In this document: in pieces, positions 1-9,600 of the stretch
Layout of the letters: every line of letters begins with the position of its first letter
How positions within the stretch are numbered: position 1 is the first letter of the stretch
Assembly: GCA_963750295.1 (NCBI GenBank)
Contig: CAVVPY010000008.1
Span: forward strand, 124,001-188,000
Source of the DNA: CAVVPY01 sp963750295
GTDB taxonomy: Bacteria; Actinomycetota; Actinomycetes; Mycobacteriales; Jatrophihabitantaceae
Reading direction: 5' to 3'
Length of the DNA: 64,000 nt
The notes under the pieces: model-generated
What the model was told of the DNA's origin: nothing
What the model saw: the letters and a program-made list of their open reading frames with translations, nothing else
Databases searched by the model: none
Position numbers and translations under genes: made by a program

Positions 1-207
1 GTCACCGTCGTTGTCGATCAGGATCTCGTAGCTGACGTCGTCGCCGAACTCGAAGAAGTTCGGGCCCGCGGCCGGATCCTGCAACGGGACGAAGTTGGCG
101 ATCAGCGTGACGGTGTCCGGTGCGTCGGGACTCACGAACGCGTAGACGTCGGTGTTGTCGGCCGCCGCGTCGTTCGCTATCCCCGGTGCTTCCTTGTGCG
201 ATGACAT
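1..207 (-). CDS. DUF4331 family protein, N-terminal fragment (runs off the window)
   Basis: The first 69 codons of a gene reading leftwards out of the window. They align residue by residue with the start of the complete DUF4331 protein at 584-1981: both begin MSSHKEAPGI, continue with NTDVYAFVSPD and then DTVTLIANFVPL. A purine-rich site (GGAGAGG) lies about 8 bases before the ATG. DUF4331 proteins are secreted or cell-associated beta-rich proteins of unknown function. No signal peptide is visible here. The tandem arrangement with 584-1981 indicates a gene duplication. Confidence 0.88.
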   Translation of the reverse strand, partial: MSSHKEAPGIANDAAADNTDVYAFVSPDAPDTVTLIANFVPLQDPAAGPNFFEFGDDVSYEILIDNDGD

Positions 208-259
208 GCGTTACCTCTCCTGCTGCGGATTCGCTGCGGACGTGCCGTGGCCCGGGCGC

Positions 260-532
260 TCAGCTCTGGGCGCGGGCGGCGATCTGGGCGAGCTGACGAG
301 CCAGCTTGGCGTCGCGGTGGACGATCTCGGTTTCGCCGACGAGGACGGAGATCTCGCCGGCCTGGGCGTTGTTCACCCAGACCAGGAACGGTCCGGCGTG
401 CGCCGGTCCGCGCGAGGGCGGGGCGGCGTCGGCAGAGCCGATCACGGAAGTCGGCACGACGACCGCGGCGCCGATCGCGGCGGCGCCGATCGAGGCGGAC
501 TTGAGGAAGTTGCGACGGGACGAATCAGACAT
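260..532 (-). CDS. small Tat-exported protein, unknown function
   Basis: A 90-residue protein with a textbook twin-arginine signal (SRRNFLK at residues 5-11), an Ala/Val-rich hydrophobic stretch to about residue 32 and a likely cut after A-D-A-A near residue 37. The mature part is only about 53 residues (VWVNNAQAGEISVLVG and a basic, helical tail) and I recognise no domain. An AAAGG ribosome site lies upstream of the ATG. It sits between two DUF4331 genes on the same strand, 51 bases downstream of one and 52 upstream of the other, so the three probably form one transcript. Because Tat exports folded proteins, a cofactor-binding or partner-carrying role for the DUF4331 proteins is possible, but this is inference. 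Confidence 0.8.
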   Translation of the reverse strand: MSDSSRRNFLKSASIGAAAIGAAVVVPTSVIGSADAAPPSRGPAHAGPFLVWVNNAQAGEISVLVGETEIVHRDAKLARQLAQIAARAQS

Positions 533-583
533 GAGGAGCGGACCTTTCGCTGGACGGAGGCTGCACGAGCAGTCAGGCGTGAC

Positions 584-1981
584 TCAGGAACCGGGGTTCT
601 GGTAGCCGCCGTGCGGCAGGCCGAGATACGGGAACGAATAGCTGTAGTTGACGGTGTTCTCGGCAGTGACGTCGGTGTTGCTCGACGTCAGCCCCGGGCT
701 GATCGCACCGGCCGCGGCGTCCGGCTCGTAGGACGGGTCGACCAGCGCGTAGGTCGCACCGGCGATCGCGCGCAGCTCGATCGTCGTGACGTCGTCGAAC
801 ACCCGGCGCCCGTTCGGGAAACCGGCCGGATCCGCGCCGATGAGACCGAGATTGCTCGGCTTGGACGTGGTCGGCGGGATCGCTAGGTTGAGCCGCAACA
901 GGTCGGCCTGGGTCGGCCCGGTGTAGTTCTGGAAGCCCGGCACCACACCGGACGGGATACCGGTGAGCAGGATCGCCAGCAGATCGGCGCGGTCCTTGCC
1001 GGACTTGTTGAGCTTGTCGAGATTCGGGAACACGTCCGGGTAGAGGACGGGTAGCAACCCGGCCAGCTCAGGCTTGGCCACGACATCGGCGTAGTCCTCG
1101 TCGCCGGCCGGATCGCTGGCATTCCAGGCGTCCTTCTTGCCGACGGGGACGATCACCTCGTTGAACAGCGGGTTGCCCAATCGCGAGATCTGGACGAACG
1201 GGCCGGTGTTCTGGACCGTGCCGTCGCCGCGGTAGACCTGCGAGCGTTGCCGGCTCGCCGAGGCGTAGACACCGATGGTCGAGCGCAGGTTGGTGGCATC
1301 GGCGGCGTTGTAGCCGCCCTTGGTGAGGTCGGTCTTCGGCACCTGGATGGCGATCGAGTGGATGTTCTTCTGCTTGGTCGCGTTGACGCCGCCGGACGCC
1401 GGCATCTTGATCAGGTGCGCGTTCTGGAACGGCCGCAACACGCCGAGGTCGAAGATCGCGCCCAGGTCGACGTAGAAGCCCTCGGCCCGCTGTCCGGCGA
1501 ACACCTTGCCGCCACCGCGCAGCCCGTGGACAGCCGCTTCGGCCAAGCCGGCGTAGTCGGGTGTGGAGTGCGGGCCGACGTTGACCGGCGGGCAGGCCAG
1601 GTCGGTGCCGAGCGTGGTGCTCGTCGCGTTCACGATGCGTTTCACGGTGTAGTACTGCCGCCGGTTCCAGTTGGCGCTGGTGAGCGACTCGATCGGCCCG
1701 ACGTTGTAGAGAAACGTGGCCGGGATCGTGTTCTCGGACCGGAACCTGAACTGATAGGTCACGTTCGGCTTGGCGTCGCCGTCGTTGTCGACGTGAATCT
1801 CATACAGCACGTCATCGCCGAACTGGGCGAAGTTGGGTCCGCCGGCCGGATCCTCGAGCGGGACGAAGTTCGCGATCAGCGTGACCGTGTCCGGCTGGTC
1901 GGGGCTGACGAACGCGTAGACGTCGGTGTTGTCGGCCGCCGGATCGTTCGAGATTCCCGGCGCTTCCTTGTGAGACGACAT
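584..1981 (-). CDS. DUF4331 family protein (full length)
   Basis: A 465-residue DUF4331 protein, the usual length of the family. The N-terminal SSHKEAP signature and the NTDVYAF segment are characteristic. The protein is rich in beta-strand-like segments and Asp/Gly/Pro loops and has no signal peptide or membrane segment. GGAGAGG lies about 6 bases before the ATG. The function of the family is not established. Its closest visible relative is the partial copy at 1-207. The ECF42-type sigma factor gene ends 282 bases upstream on the same strand, so co-regulation is possible but unproven. Confidence 0.9.
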   Translation of the reverse strand: MSSHKEAPGISNDPAADNTDVYAFVSPDQPDTVTLIANFVPLEDPAGGPNFAQFGDDVLYEIHVDNDGDAKPNVTYQFRFRSENTIPATFLYNVGPIESLTSANWNRRQYYTVKRIVNATSTTLGTDLACPPVNVGPHSTPDYAGLAEAAVHGLRGGGKVFAGQRAEGFYVDLGAIFDLGVLRPFQNAHLIKMPASGGVNATKQKNIHSIAIQVPKTDLTKGGYNAADATNLRSTIGVYASASRQRSQVYRGDGTVQNTGPFVQISRLGNPLFNEVIVPVGKKDAWNASDPAGDEDYADVVAKPELAGLLPVLYPDVFPNLDKLNKSGKDRADLLAILLTGIPSGVVPGFQNYTGPTQADLLRLNLAIPPTTSKPSNLGLIGADPAGFPNGRRVFDDVTTIELRAIAGATYALVDPSYEPDAAAGAISPGLTSSNTDVTAENTVNYSYSFPYLGLPHGGYQNPGS

Positions 1982-2263
1982 TCCTTACCTCTCCTCGAGC
2001 GCGCGCTCGTCACTGATCAGCGGGGACATTTCGTCGTGCGCGCAACGACCACGCCGGGGGTGGTGGGTGTCGTCCGAAGGACCGCGCATCACGTGCATTG
2101 TTCGTCGGGAAGCCGGCGGCGGTTCCACCCTCGCGCAATTCTTTTTCGCGCGACCCCGGAAGCGGGGAATTAGGCCGAGAATTGCCGATCACGTCGCGGT
2201 GAGAATGCCCGGTGCGGCAGCCGCGATTTGATTAGTCAGTGGTGAGCGGAATGAGAAAGTACA

Positions 2264-3511
2264 TCAGCTCAACATTCGGGCGCGGTTGCGTGAGTGCTCG
2301 CGTTCGCGTCCATTGGCGGTGAGGGTCGCCGCGCGCTCGAATTCGGCACGGGCCTCGGCGTTGCGTCCCAGCTTGGCGAGCAGGTCGCCGCGCACGCTGG
2401 CGACGAGGTGACTGCCTCGTAGTGCCGGGTCGTCGCGCACCGCGTCCACGATCTCGAGGCCGGCAGCCGGTCCTTGGGCCATCGACACCGCGACGGCCCG
2501 GTTCAGTTCGACCACCGGTGACGGCGCGAGGTCGGCGAGCAGGCCGTAGAGGGCCTCGATGCGCAGCCAGTCGGTCTGCTCGGCGCGCGCCGCCCGCGCG
2601 TGGCACGCGGCGATCGCAGCCTGCAGCACATACCACCCGCGCCCGTCGCCCAGCTCCTCGGCCCGGTCCAGCGCACCGAGCGCGTGGGTGATCAGGGTGC
2701 GATCCCAACGACTGCGGTCCTGATCGAGCAGCGTCACGATCTCGCCGGCAGGCCCCACGCGTGCCCGCAGCCGTGAAGCCTGGATCTCCATGAGCGCGAC
2801 GAGGCCGTGCGCCTCGGGCTCGTCCGGTGCCAGCGCGGCCAGGATCCGCCCGAGCCGCATCGCCTCGTCGCACAGGGCCGGCCGCGCCCACGCCTGACCC
2901 GAGGTCGCGGTGTAGCCCTCGTTGAACACCAGGTAGACGACCTCGAGCACCGCGGCCAGGCGTGCCGTCAACTCGCCCCCGACCGGCACTTCGAAGGCGA
3001 CCGCCGCGTCGGCCAGCGCGCGCTTGGCGCGCACGATCCGCTGCGCCATCGTCGGCGTCGGGACGAGGAACGCGCGGGCGATCTCGTCGGTCGACAGGCC
3101 GGCCACCGCCTTCAAGGCGAGCGCGACGCGGGCTTGCGGGGGCAGCACCGGGTGGCACGCGGTGAACATCAGCCGCAGCACGTCGTCCTCGACGTGGTCG
3201 TCAACCTCGAGATCGGCGAGCGGGTCGTGCAGCGGGTCGAGCCGGCGTCCCATCTGCTCGACCTTTCGCTCCAGGGTGACCTGCCGCCGGATCGCGTCCA
3301 CGCCGCGCCGGCGAGCCACGGCCATGAGCCAGGCGCCCGGGTTGTCGGGCACGCCTGACGCCGGCCACTGTTCGAGGGCGGCGAGCAGCGCGTCCTGCGC
3401 GAGGTCCTCGGCCGCGCCCAGGTCGCGGGTGAGCCGGGTCAGCCCGCCGATGAGGCGAGCTGCCTCGATCCGCCAGACCGCCTCGACCGTCCGCTCGACG
3501 TCGGCCGTCAC
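2264..3511 (-). CDS. ECF42-type RNA polymerase sigma factor with C-terminal helical extension
   Basis: A 415-residue extracytoplasmic-function sigma factor. Residues 1-175 hold the sigma2 region (AAEDLAQDALLAALEQWP, then PGAWLMAVARRRGVDAIRR) and the sigma4 region (GLSTDEIARAFLVPTPTMAQR, the helix-turn-helix). The remaining 240 residues form the DUF6596/TPR-like extension that defines the ECF42 group (LVFNEGYTA is its hallmark). Members are encoded next to a DGPF/YciI protein rather than an anti-sigma factor, and that is exactly the case here: the YciI gene ends 22 bases upstream. The GTG start gives a normal length. The extension is thought to control activity in this group; the signal and regulon are unknown. 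Confidence 0.95.
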   Translation of the reverse strand: MTADVERTVEAVWRIEAARLIGGLTRLTRDLGAAEDLAQDALLAALEQWPASGVPDNPGAWLMAVARRRGVDAIRRQVTLERKVEQMGRRLDPLHDPLADLEVDDHVEDDVLRLMFTACHPVLPPQARVALALKAVAGLSTDEIARAFLVPTPTMAQRIVRAKRALADAAVAFEVPVGGELTARLAAVLEVVYLVFNEGYTATSGQAWARPALCDEAMRLGRILAALAPDEPEAHGLVALMEIQASRLRARVGPAGEIVTLLDQDRSRWDRTLITHALGALDRAEELGDGRGWYVLQAAIAACHARAARAEQTDWLRIEALYGLLADLAPSPVVELNRAVAVSMAQGPAAGLEIVDAVRDDPALRGSHLVASVRGDLLAKLGRNAEARAEFERAATLTANGREREHSRNRARMLS

Positions 3512-3533
3512 CGGTTTCGCAGCCCCACGGATG

Positions 3534-3956
3534 TCACGACCGGTCGGCGTGTCCCAGTTGCGCGCGCAGCCGCTCCTCGGCCTCGCGCAGTTCCGGCGTG
3601 AAGTCGTCGCCGAAGTCCTCGGCCTCGAAGACCTGGCGCACCTCGACCTCGGTGCCGCGGAACGGTGCCCGCTTGAGCCACTCGAGCGCCTCGTCCATCG
3701 AGCTGACCTGCCACAGCCAGAACCCGGCGATGAGTTCCTTGGCCTCGGCGAAGGGCCCGTCGATGACCGACGTGCCGGCGCTGTCGAACCGCACCCGCTT
3801 GCCGGTCGAGCTGGACTGCAGGCCTTCGGCCGCCAGGATCACGCCGGCCTTGGCCAGCTCTTCGTTGAACGCCCCCATCTCGGTGAGCTCGGCCGCCGAC
3901 GGCAGCCCGCCGGCCTCACTTCGCTCGTCCGCCTTGACGATGACCATGACTCGCAT
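3534..3956 (-). CDS. YciI/DGPF-domain protein, partner of the ECF42 sigma factor
   Basis: A 140-residue YCII-related protein. It starts MRVMVIVKA, has the I-D-G-P-F motif at about residues 65-69 (the DGPF of the family name) and then AEAKELIAGFWLWQV. The chosen ATG has a GAGGAG site 5 bases upstream; the frame is open further but lacks a better start. It precedes the sigma gene in the same direction with a 22-base gap, the conserved neighbourhood of ECF42 sigma factors. YciI folds resemble dimeric alpha/beta ferredoxin-like enzymes, but the biochemical role of DGPF proteins is not known. Confidence 0.93.
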   Translation of the reverse strand: MRVMVIVKADERSEAGGLPSAAELTEMGAFNEELAKAGVILAAEGLQSSSTGKRVRFDSAGTSVIDGPFAEAKELIAGFWLWQVSSMDEALEWLKRAPFRGTEVEVRQVFEAEDFGDDFTPELREAEERLRAQLGHADRS

Positions 3957-4068
3957 GTCGCTCTCCTCGCGTCCTCGCCCGAGCTCGGTCACCCGGGCGC
4001 TACACCAAGGCGTCGAACGGGCCACCCCGGATTCGACACCCTCCTCGACCTTCTTTTCTACCGGCTTG

Positions 4069-4470
4069 CTACCGGTTCTCGCGCCGCCAGACGATCTTGA
4101 GCCCGGACCAGTCGTCGTCGATCGCGGCGACCTTGACGTCCACCAGGCCGAGCGGCAGCACCGCCTCGCGGATCGCGTTCTCGGTGACGTCGCTGACGTG
4201 CCCGGCAGCCCGCCGCGGCCAGGCGACCCAGAGCGCGCCGCCGGGGTGGATGCGATCGGCCAGTCCGGCCAGCTGATCGAGTCCGGCAACGGCTCGGACG
4301 AAGACCACGATCACATCGGCGGCACCGTCGGCGGTGGTCGGCTCGTCGGCATCGACGAGTCCGGGCGGCGGATCGGTCAGGGTCCACCCGCGGGCGTCGA
4401 CGAGCGCCACCCGCATGCCCGCCGTGATGCCCAGCTTGCGTACCTGCGGGGTGGCGGAGTACCCGGGCAT
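4069..4470 (-). CDS. DUF3052 family protein
   Basis: A 133-residue protein matching the actinobacterial DUF3052 family: GYSATPQVRKLGI at the start, then an alternation of hydrophobic strands (DVIVVFVRAV) and the terminal strand DDWSGLKIVWRRE. No signal peptide or membrane segment. The family is small, cytosolic and of unknown function; its fold pattern resembles a stand-alone Rossmann-type half-domain. The ATG at 4470 is chosen because family members begin close to GYS; a longer reading to 4524 is possible. The gene lies 112 bases upstream of the YciI gene on the same strand and could be transcribed with it. Confidence 0.85.
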   Translation of the reverse strand: MPGYSATPQVRKLGITAGMRVALVDARGWTLTDPPPGLVDADEPTTADGAADVIVVFVRAVAGLDQLAGLADRIHPGGALWVAWPRRAAGHVSDVTENAIREAVLPLGLVDVKVAAIDDDWSGLKIVWRRENR

Positions 4471-4564
4471 TGCCGCATTGTGCACCCGGCGCACCGCTGG
4501 TGCCCCGGCACGCGGCCGGGGCACCGGCGGTTAGTGCGGCCCGGCTCAGCCGGGCCGCTCCCGG

Positions 4565-6451
4565 TTACGGGACAGCAACCCGCGCCGCGTAGACGTCCTC
4601 GTCGTTGGCGAACGGGGCGTTCGGCGCAGATCCGGTGCACACGCTCGGCGGGCTGCCGGGGCAGAGGAACTCATCCGGCGTCCGGGTGTCGGACCACAGC
4701 GGGTAGACGACCGACCCGGCCACGTCCATGCCGGCGTAGTCGCCGTAGAACTGGCCGCTGAACTGGGTCGGCGGCGGCATCGACGACGACGTGGCCCGCG
4801 TGTGGCTGAACCCGGCCAGCGTGGGCGATGCCGAGACCGTGATGTCGGAGTACCCGGTGTAGTTGTCGCGGCGGTACGAGCGGTCGTAGTAGCTCGACAC
4901 CAGCGAGCCGTCCGAGGCGAATGCCGCGCCCTGCCAGAACTGGTCGGTGGTGGCCTGGGCGGGGCTGTCGGACACGACCGGCAGTTGACGGGGATCGATG
5001 ACGCCGCCGGAGAAGCTGGCGCCGGCATCGGTCGACACGCTGTAGACGATGTCGTTGTTGCACCCGCCGTCCTTGACCCCGGCGTAGAGGTCCTGCCCGT
5101 CGGCCGCGAACCCTGCCGGCGTGCATCCGCGCGCCTCGTTGGAGTCCCGGTTGATGTACGAACCGAACGTGACCACGACCTTGTCGCGTCCGGTCGGGTC
5201 GACCGCGCCGATCGGGTAGTTGTTGGCCCGGAAGACCGAATTGGTGCTCGGCCCCTTCTCGACCACGCAGGCCCGGAACGGGTTGCTGCCCGCACCCTGG
5301 TAGGTGTCACAGTCGGGCAGGTCGTAGAAGTCCGCGACCTTGACCGGGGACGAGAAGCTGGCACCGCCGTCCGTCGACCGCGACAGCAGCACCTGGTTGC
5401 GGTTGTCCGCGCCCCTGACCACGTTGTTGTAGTTGTTGTAGACGACGTACAGCGCTCCGTCGGGACCGGTGAACGGCTGTGAGTCCTGGTTCTCGTTGCA
5501 CCGGCCGCGCGGCGTGGGGAGCCCGTAGGTGTTGCCGCACAACCCGCTGTTGCGGCTGACCAGGACCGGGCGCGAGAAGCTCTCGCCGTAGTCGCTGGAA
5601 TGCGCCTCGTAGATGTAGCCGGTGCCGTCCTCGGCGAACGAGGTCCAGGTGACGTAGATCCGGTCGGCGTAGGGGCTGCCTGGGTGGTTGTCGACGGTCA
5701 TCAGTTGCTTGTCGAGCAGGAAGTTCCCGGCGCCGGCGGTGTCGTCGTGCGTGACCACGGCGCGGCCGGGGAAGTTGAACGACGCTCCGTTCGTTCCGGT
5801 CGACCGGAACACGTACAGCGCGCTCGACTGGTCCGGGTTCGGCGACACGTTGGCGCCACGGTCGAACGCCCCGCAGGACAGGTACACGTTGCCCTTCGTG
5901 TCCCACGCGACCGAGGTGTCGCCGCTGGCCTGGAAGTACTCGCGCGCCTTGCCCACGAAGTTTCCTCGCGCGAAGCCGTTCGGCGTCGTCGCGTCAGCCC
6001 ACGTGCGGCCGCCGTCGAGGGAGTACGAGACGCCGCACGTCCCGTCCCCGCGGCGGTAGTCGTTGTAGCTGCCCACCAGGTGCCGCGGGTTGCTCGGGTC
6101 TGCCGCGATCCAGGTCTCGTTCTGTGACTGGCCGCGCCCCTGCAGATCGGCATCGGTCAGGTTGAGGCAGTTCTGGTTGACCTTGACGTTGCTGCCCATC
6201 GTGTTCGGGCAGCCGTACGGTCCCGGCTGTTGCGGAGTACCGAGGTAGGCCCTGATCGGGCTCACCGAGCGCGGGCGAGCGGTGGGACCGAGGGCCTCGG
6301 CCAGTAGGCCGGATACGTGCGCCCGTTGGATCTTGTTCAGCGAGTGGTAGCCGAACGGCGCGGCGGTCGCGCGCGATCCGAGCGCGACGAGCGAGACTGC
6401 GATCAGCGATCCCGCGCCCAGGACGGCGAGCGCGTGCCGACGAACGATCAT
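4565..6451 (-). CDS. secreted sialidase-fold (BNR-repeat) protein
   Basis: A 628-residue exported protein. Residues 1-31 are a Sec-type signal (IVRRHALAVLGAGSLIAVSL, cut near A-T-A-A). The mature protein carries Asp-box/BNR motifs of beta-propeller sialidases, such as S-L-D-G-G-R-T-W near residue 155, S-T-D-G-G-A-S-F and S-T-D-A-G-A-S-F. Several paired cysteines suit an extracellular protein. An AAAGG site lies 7 bases before the chosen ATG; an upstream ORF extension would place non-signal sequence in front of the signal peptide. The Arg triad of true sialidases is not obvious, so a glycan-binding or exo-hydrolase role is only suggested. It stands alone between convergent and co-directional genes. 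Confidence 0.85.
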   Translation of the reverse strand: MIVRRHALAVLGAGSLIAVSLVALGSRATAAPFGYHSLNKIQRAHVSGLLAEALGPTARPRSVSPIRAYLGTPQQPGPYGCPNTMGSNVKVNQNCLNLTDADLQGRGQSQNETWIAADPSNPRHLVGSYNDYRRGDGTCGVSYSLDGGRTWADATTPNGFARGNFVGKAREYFQASGDTSVAWDTKGNVYLSCGAFDRGANVSPNPDQSSALYVFRSTGTNGASFNFPGRAVVTHDDTAGAGNFLLDKQLMTVDNHPGSPYADRIYVTWTSFAEDGTGYIYEAHSSDYGESFSRPVLVSRNSGLCGNTYGLPTPRGRCNENQDSQPFTGPDGALYVVYNNYNNVVRGADNRNQVLLSRSTDGGASFSSPVKVADFYDLPDCDTYQGAGSNPFRACVVEKGPSTNSVFRANNYPIGAVDPTGRDKVVVTFGSYINRDSNEARGCTPAGFAADGQDLYAGVKDGGCNNDIVYSVSTDAGASFSGGVIDPRQLPVVSDSPAQATTDQFWQGAAFASDGSLVSSYYDRSYRRDNYTGYSDITVSASPTLAGFSHTRATSSSMPPPTQFSGQFYGDYAGMDVAGSVVYPLWSDTRTPDEFLCPGSPPSVCTGSAPNAPFANDEDVYAARVAVP

Positions 6452-6658
6452 GGCGAAACCTTTCCCGCGAGGACTGGCGTGAGCGGCCGGGATACCGCCC
6501 GGCACAACAACAGGGCACCTCCCGTCGGACGACGGAGCCGGCGGCCGCACCGCGCATCGGGTCATCGCGGGACCGCACGCGATCCGGACAGTAGCCACAA
6601 TTGGCCGGACCAGGAAGATCATCGGGCGATAGCCTCTGCGCCATTTCTCAGCTTTGGG

Positions 6659-9600
6659 TCAGGGCGTGATCGCGTCGAGCGCACGGTAGATCCGCTGCTC
6701 GCTCACCGGACGGGCGGTGCCCAACTGCTGCGCCCAGAGGCTGACCCGAAGTTCCTCGATCAGCCAGCCGATATCGCGCACGTCCGCCGCGCCGGCCCGC
6801 ACGCTTGGCAATGCCGACACCAGTTCCTCGTAGGCGGCCCGCACCGCCTGCACGCGGACCATCCGCGCCCGATCGACGTCGACGTCGCGGGCCAGGACGT
6901 CGAGCCGGCGGCCGATGGCCCGCAGGTAGCGGGCAAGGTCCGGCAACCGCGCCGTCCCGGCCGCGGCGACGAAGCCGGCCGGCAGCAGCCACCGGAACTG
7001 TTCCCGGACGTCGTCGACCGCCTCCGCATGCGCGGGTGACGGGCGCGGCGGCAGGGCGGCACGAACCTCGTGCGCGGCGGCCAGCACCGGCTCGACCCGG
7101 GCGACGACGTCGATCGTGTCAGGGACGAGGCGCGAGCGGACCCGCTCACAGAGCGCGCCGAAGCCCGCCCGGTCGTGCGGCGGGTCCGCGCCGACGACCG
7201 CGTCGACGGCCGCGTCCGCACAGTCGTCGAGCAAAGCCGCGAGCGAGCCGTCCGGGCTGGTACCGAGGACGAGCCGGGCGCGGGTCGAGAGGGTCCGCTC
7301 GACCGCCTTCACCGGCGACGGGACCGCGAGCCGGACGAGCCTGCGCACGCCCAGCCGATGCGCCGCACCCGCCTCGGCGGCCGAGGTGAACACCACCACG
7401 TCGACGCTCGCCGCTCGATCGACGAGGGCCGGATGACCGCGCACCGTGTGCTCACCGCTGCGCCGTTCGACGGTGCGGGGCAGCTCGTCGAGGTCCGGCC
7501 AAGAGCTCAGCCCTCGGCGCTCCCACTCGGCCCCCACCGCCGAGGCAACCGCTGCGCGCACCGGCGCGGCCAGTTGCTCCTGCAGGGCGGGCAGGTCCTT
7601 GCCGCGGGCGACCACGGCACCGGTTGCGTCCTCGACCGCGAAGCTCACCCGCAGGTGCGCCGGGAGCTTGCCGGTGTCGAACGCGTCGAGCGGGACGAGC
7701 ACCCCCGTCCGCCGCTGCAGTTCGCGCTGCAGGGAGTCGAGCAGCGGCTCCTGACCGGGCGCGAGCTCGGCCAGCACCGCTCTGGCCGTGTCGGGCACGG
7801 GGACGAAGTTGCGCCGCAGGTTCTTGGGCAGCGAGCGGATCAGCTCCACGACCAACTCCTCGCGCAGGGCCGGCACCTGCCAGGCGAACTCCTCACCACC
7901 CAGCCGCGACAGCACCTCCACCGGGACGTGGACGGTCACGCCGTCATCGACGGCACCCGGATCGAAGCGATAGCTCACCGGTAGCGCCAGCTCGCCCGCC
8001 TGCCAGACATCGGGTTGCTCGTCGAACGCCTCCGCGTGCACCAGATCCTCGCGCGTCATCGCCAGTAGGTCCGGCGTCCCGCGTCGGGCCTTGGCCCACC
8101 AGGCGTCGAAGTGCCGCGCCGACACGACCTCGGCCGGGATCCGCCGCACGTAGAAGTCGAAGATCTCGTCGTCGGTGACGAGCAGGTCGCGTCGGCGAGC
8201 CCGTTCCTCGAGCTCGATCAGATCTGCCCGTAACGCCTCGTTGTCGTGGAAGAACTGATGGCGCGTCTGCCAGTCCCCCTCGACGAGCGCGTGCCGGATG
8301 AACAGGTCGCGGGCCTCGTCCGGTGCGACGCCGGCATAGCCGATGCGGCGGTGCGGGATGAGCGGCAGGCCGTACAGCGTCACCCGTTCGTAGGCCATCG
8401 CGGCGCCGCGGCGCGCGTCCCAGTGCGGTTCGCTGTAGCTGCGGGCGACGAGATGCGCGGCCAGCTGTTCCACCGTCTCGGGCTCGATCCGGGCCCCCGT
8501 GCGACCGAACAGCCGGGACGTCTCGACGAGCTCAGCCACGACGACCCAGGCCGGTGGACGCCGGCTCAGCACCGACCCGGGCGCGAGGACGAAGCGCGAA
8601 TTGCGCGCACCGAGGTAGGCCCGCGACCCGGGCCCGTCGCCGGTCTCGGTCTCGCGCAGCCCGACGTGTGACAGCAGTCCGGCGAGCAGTGCCGCGTGGA
8701 TCCGGGCCGGGTCGGCCGGCTCGTCGGACTCGACGATGTCCAGGCCACGCGCGATCGTCCGGAGCTGGCCGCGCAGGTCCTGCCACTCGCGAATGCGCAG
8801 GTAGTGCAGGAATTCCTCGCGGCACATCCGCCGAAACTGGTTGCCCGAGCGTTGCTCGCGCTGCTCGCGCAGGTAGTTCCAGAGGTTGAGGTAGCTGACG
8901 AAATCGCTGTGCTCGTCGGCGAATCTGGCGTGCTTCTGCCGAGCTGCGTCCTCGCGGTCGATCGGCCGTTCGCGCGGGTCCGGGATCGACAGCGCAGCGG
9001 CGATGACGAGCACCTCGCGAACGCAGCCCTCGTGTTGCGCCTGCAGGATCATCCGCCCGATGCGCGGGTCGACCGGCAGCTGTGCCAACCGGCGTCCTAC
9101 CTCGGTGATCACCCCGGCCTGGTCGAACGCGCCCAGCTCCTGCAGCAGGGTGACGCCGTCGCGCACGCTGCGCCGGTCGGGCGGGTCGACGAACGGGAAC
9201 CGCTCCAGGTCGCCGAGCCCGATGGCGGCCATCTGCAGAATGACCGAGGCAAGGCTCGTGCGCAGGATCTCCGGTTCGGTGAACCGGGGCCGGGCGGCGA
9301 AGTCCTGCTCGGAGTACAGGCGGATCGCGATGCCGTCCGCGGTGCGCCCGCAGCGGCCCGCCCGCTGGCCGGCCGAGGCTTGCGAGATCGGCTCGATCGG
9401 CAGTCGCTGCACCTTGGTTCGCCTGCTGTAGCGGGAGATTCTCGCCGTGCCGGGATCGATGACGTAGTGGATGCCGGGCACGGTGAGGGACGTCTCGGCG
9501 ACATTCGTCGCCAGGACGATCCGCCTCTCGGTATGCGGCTCGAACACCCGGTGCTGCTCGGCCGTTGCCAGCCGCGCGTAGAGCGGCAGTACCTCGGTAC

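Noticed and set aside
2010..2192. A 60-codon ORF in the 282-base gap before the DUF4331 gene
   Set aside because: No ribosome site, no bias, no recognisable sequence; more likely promoter region.
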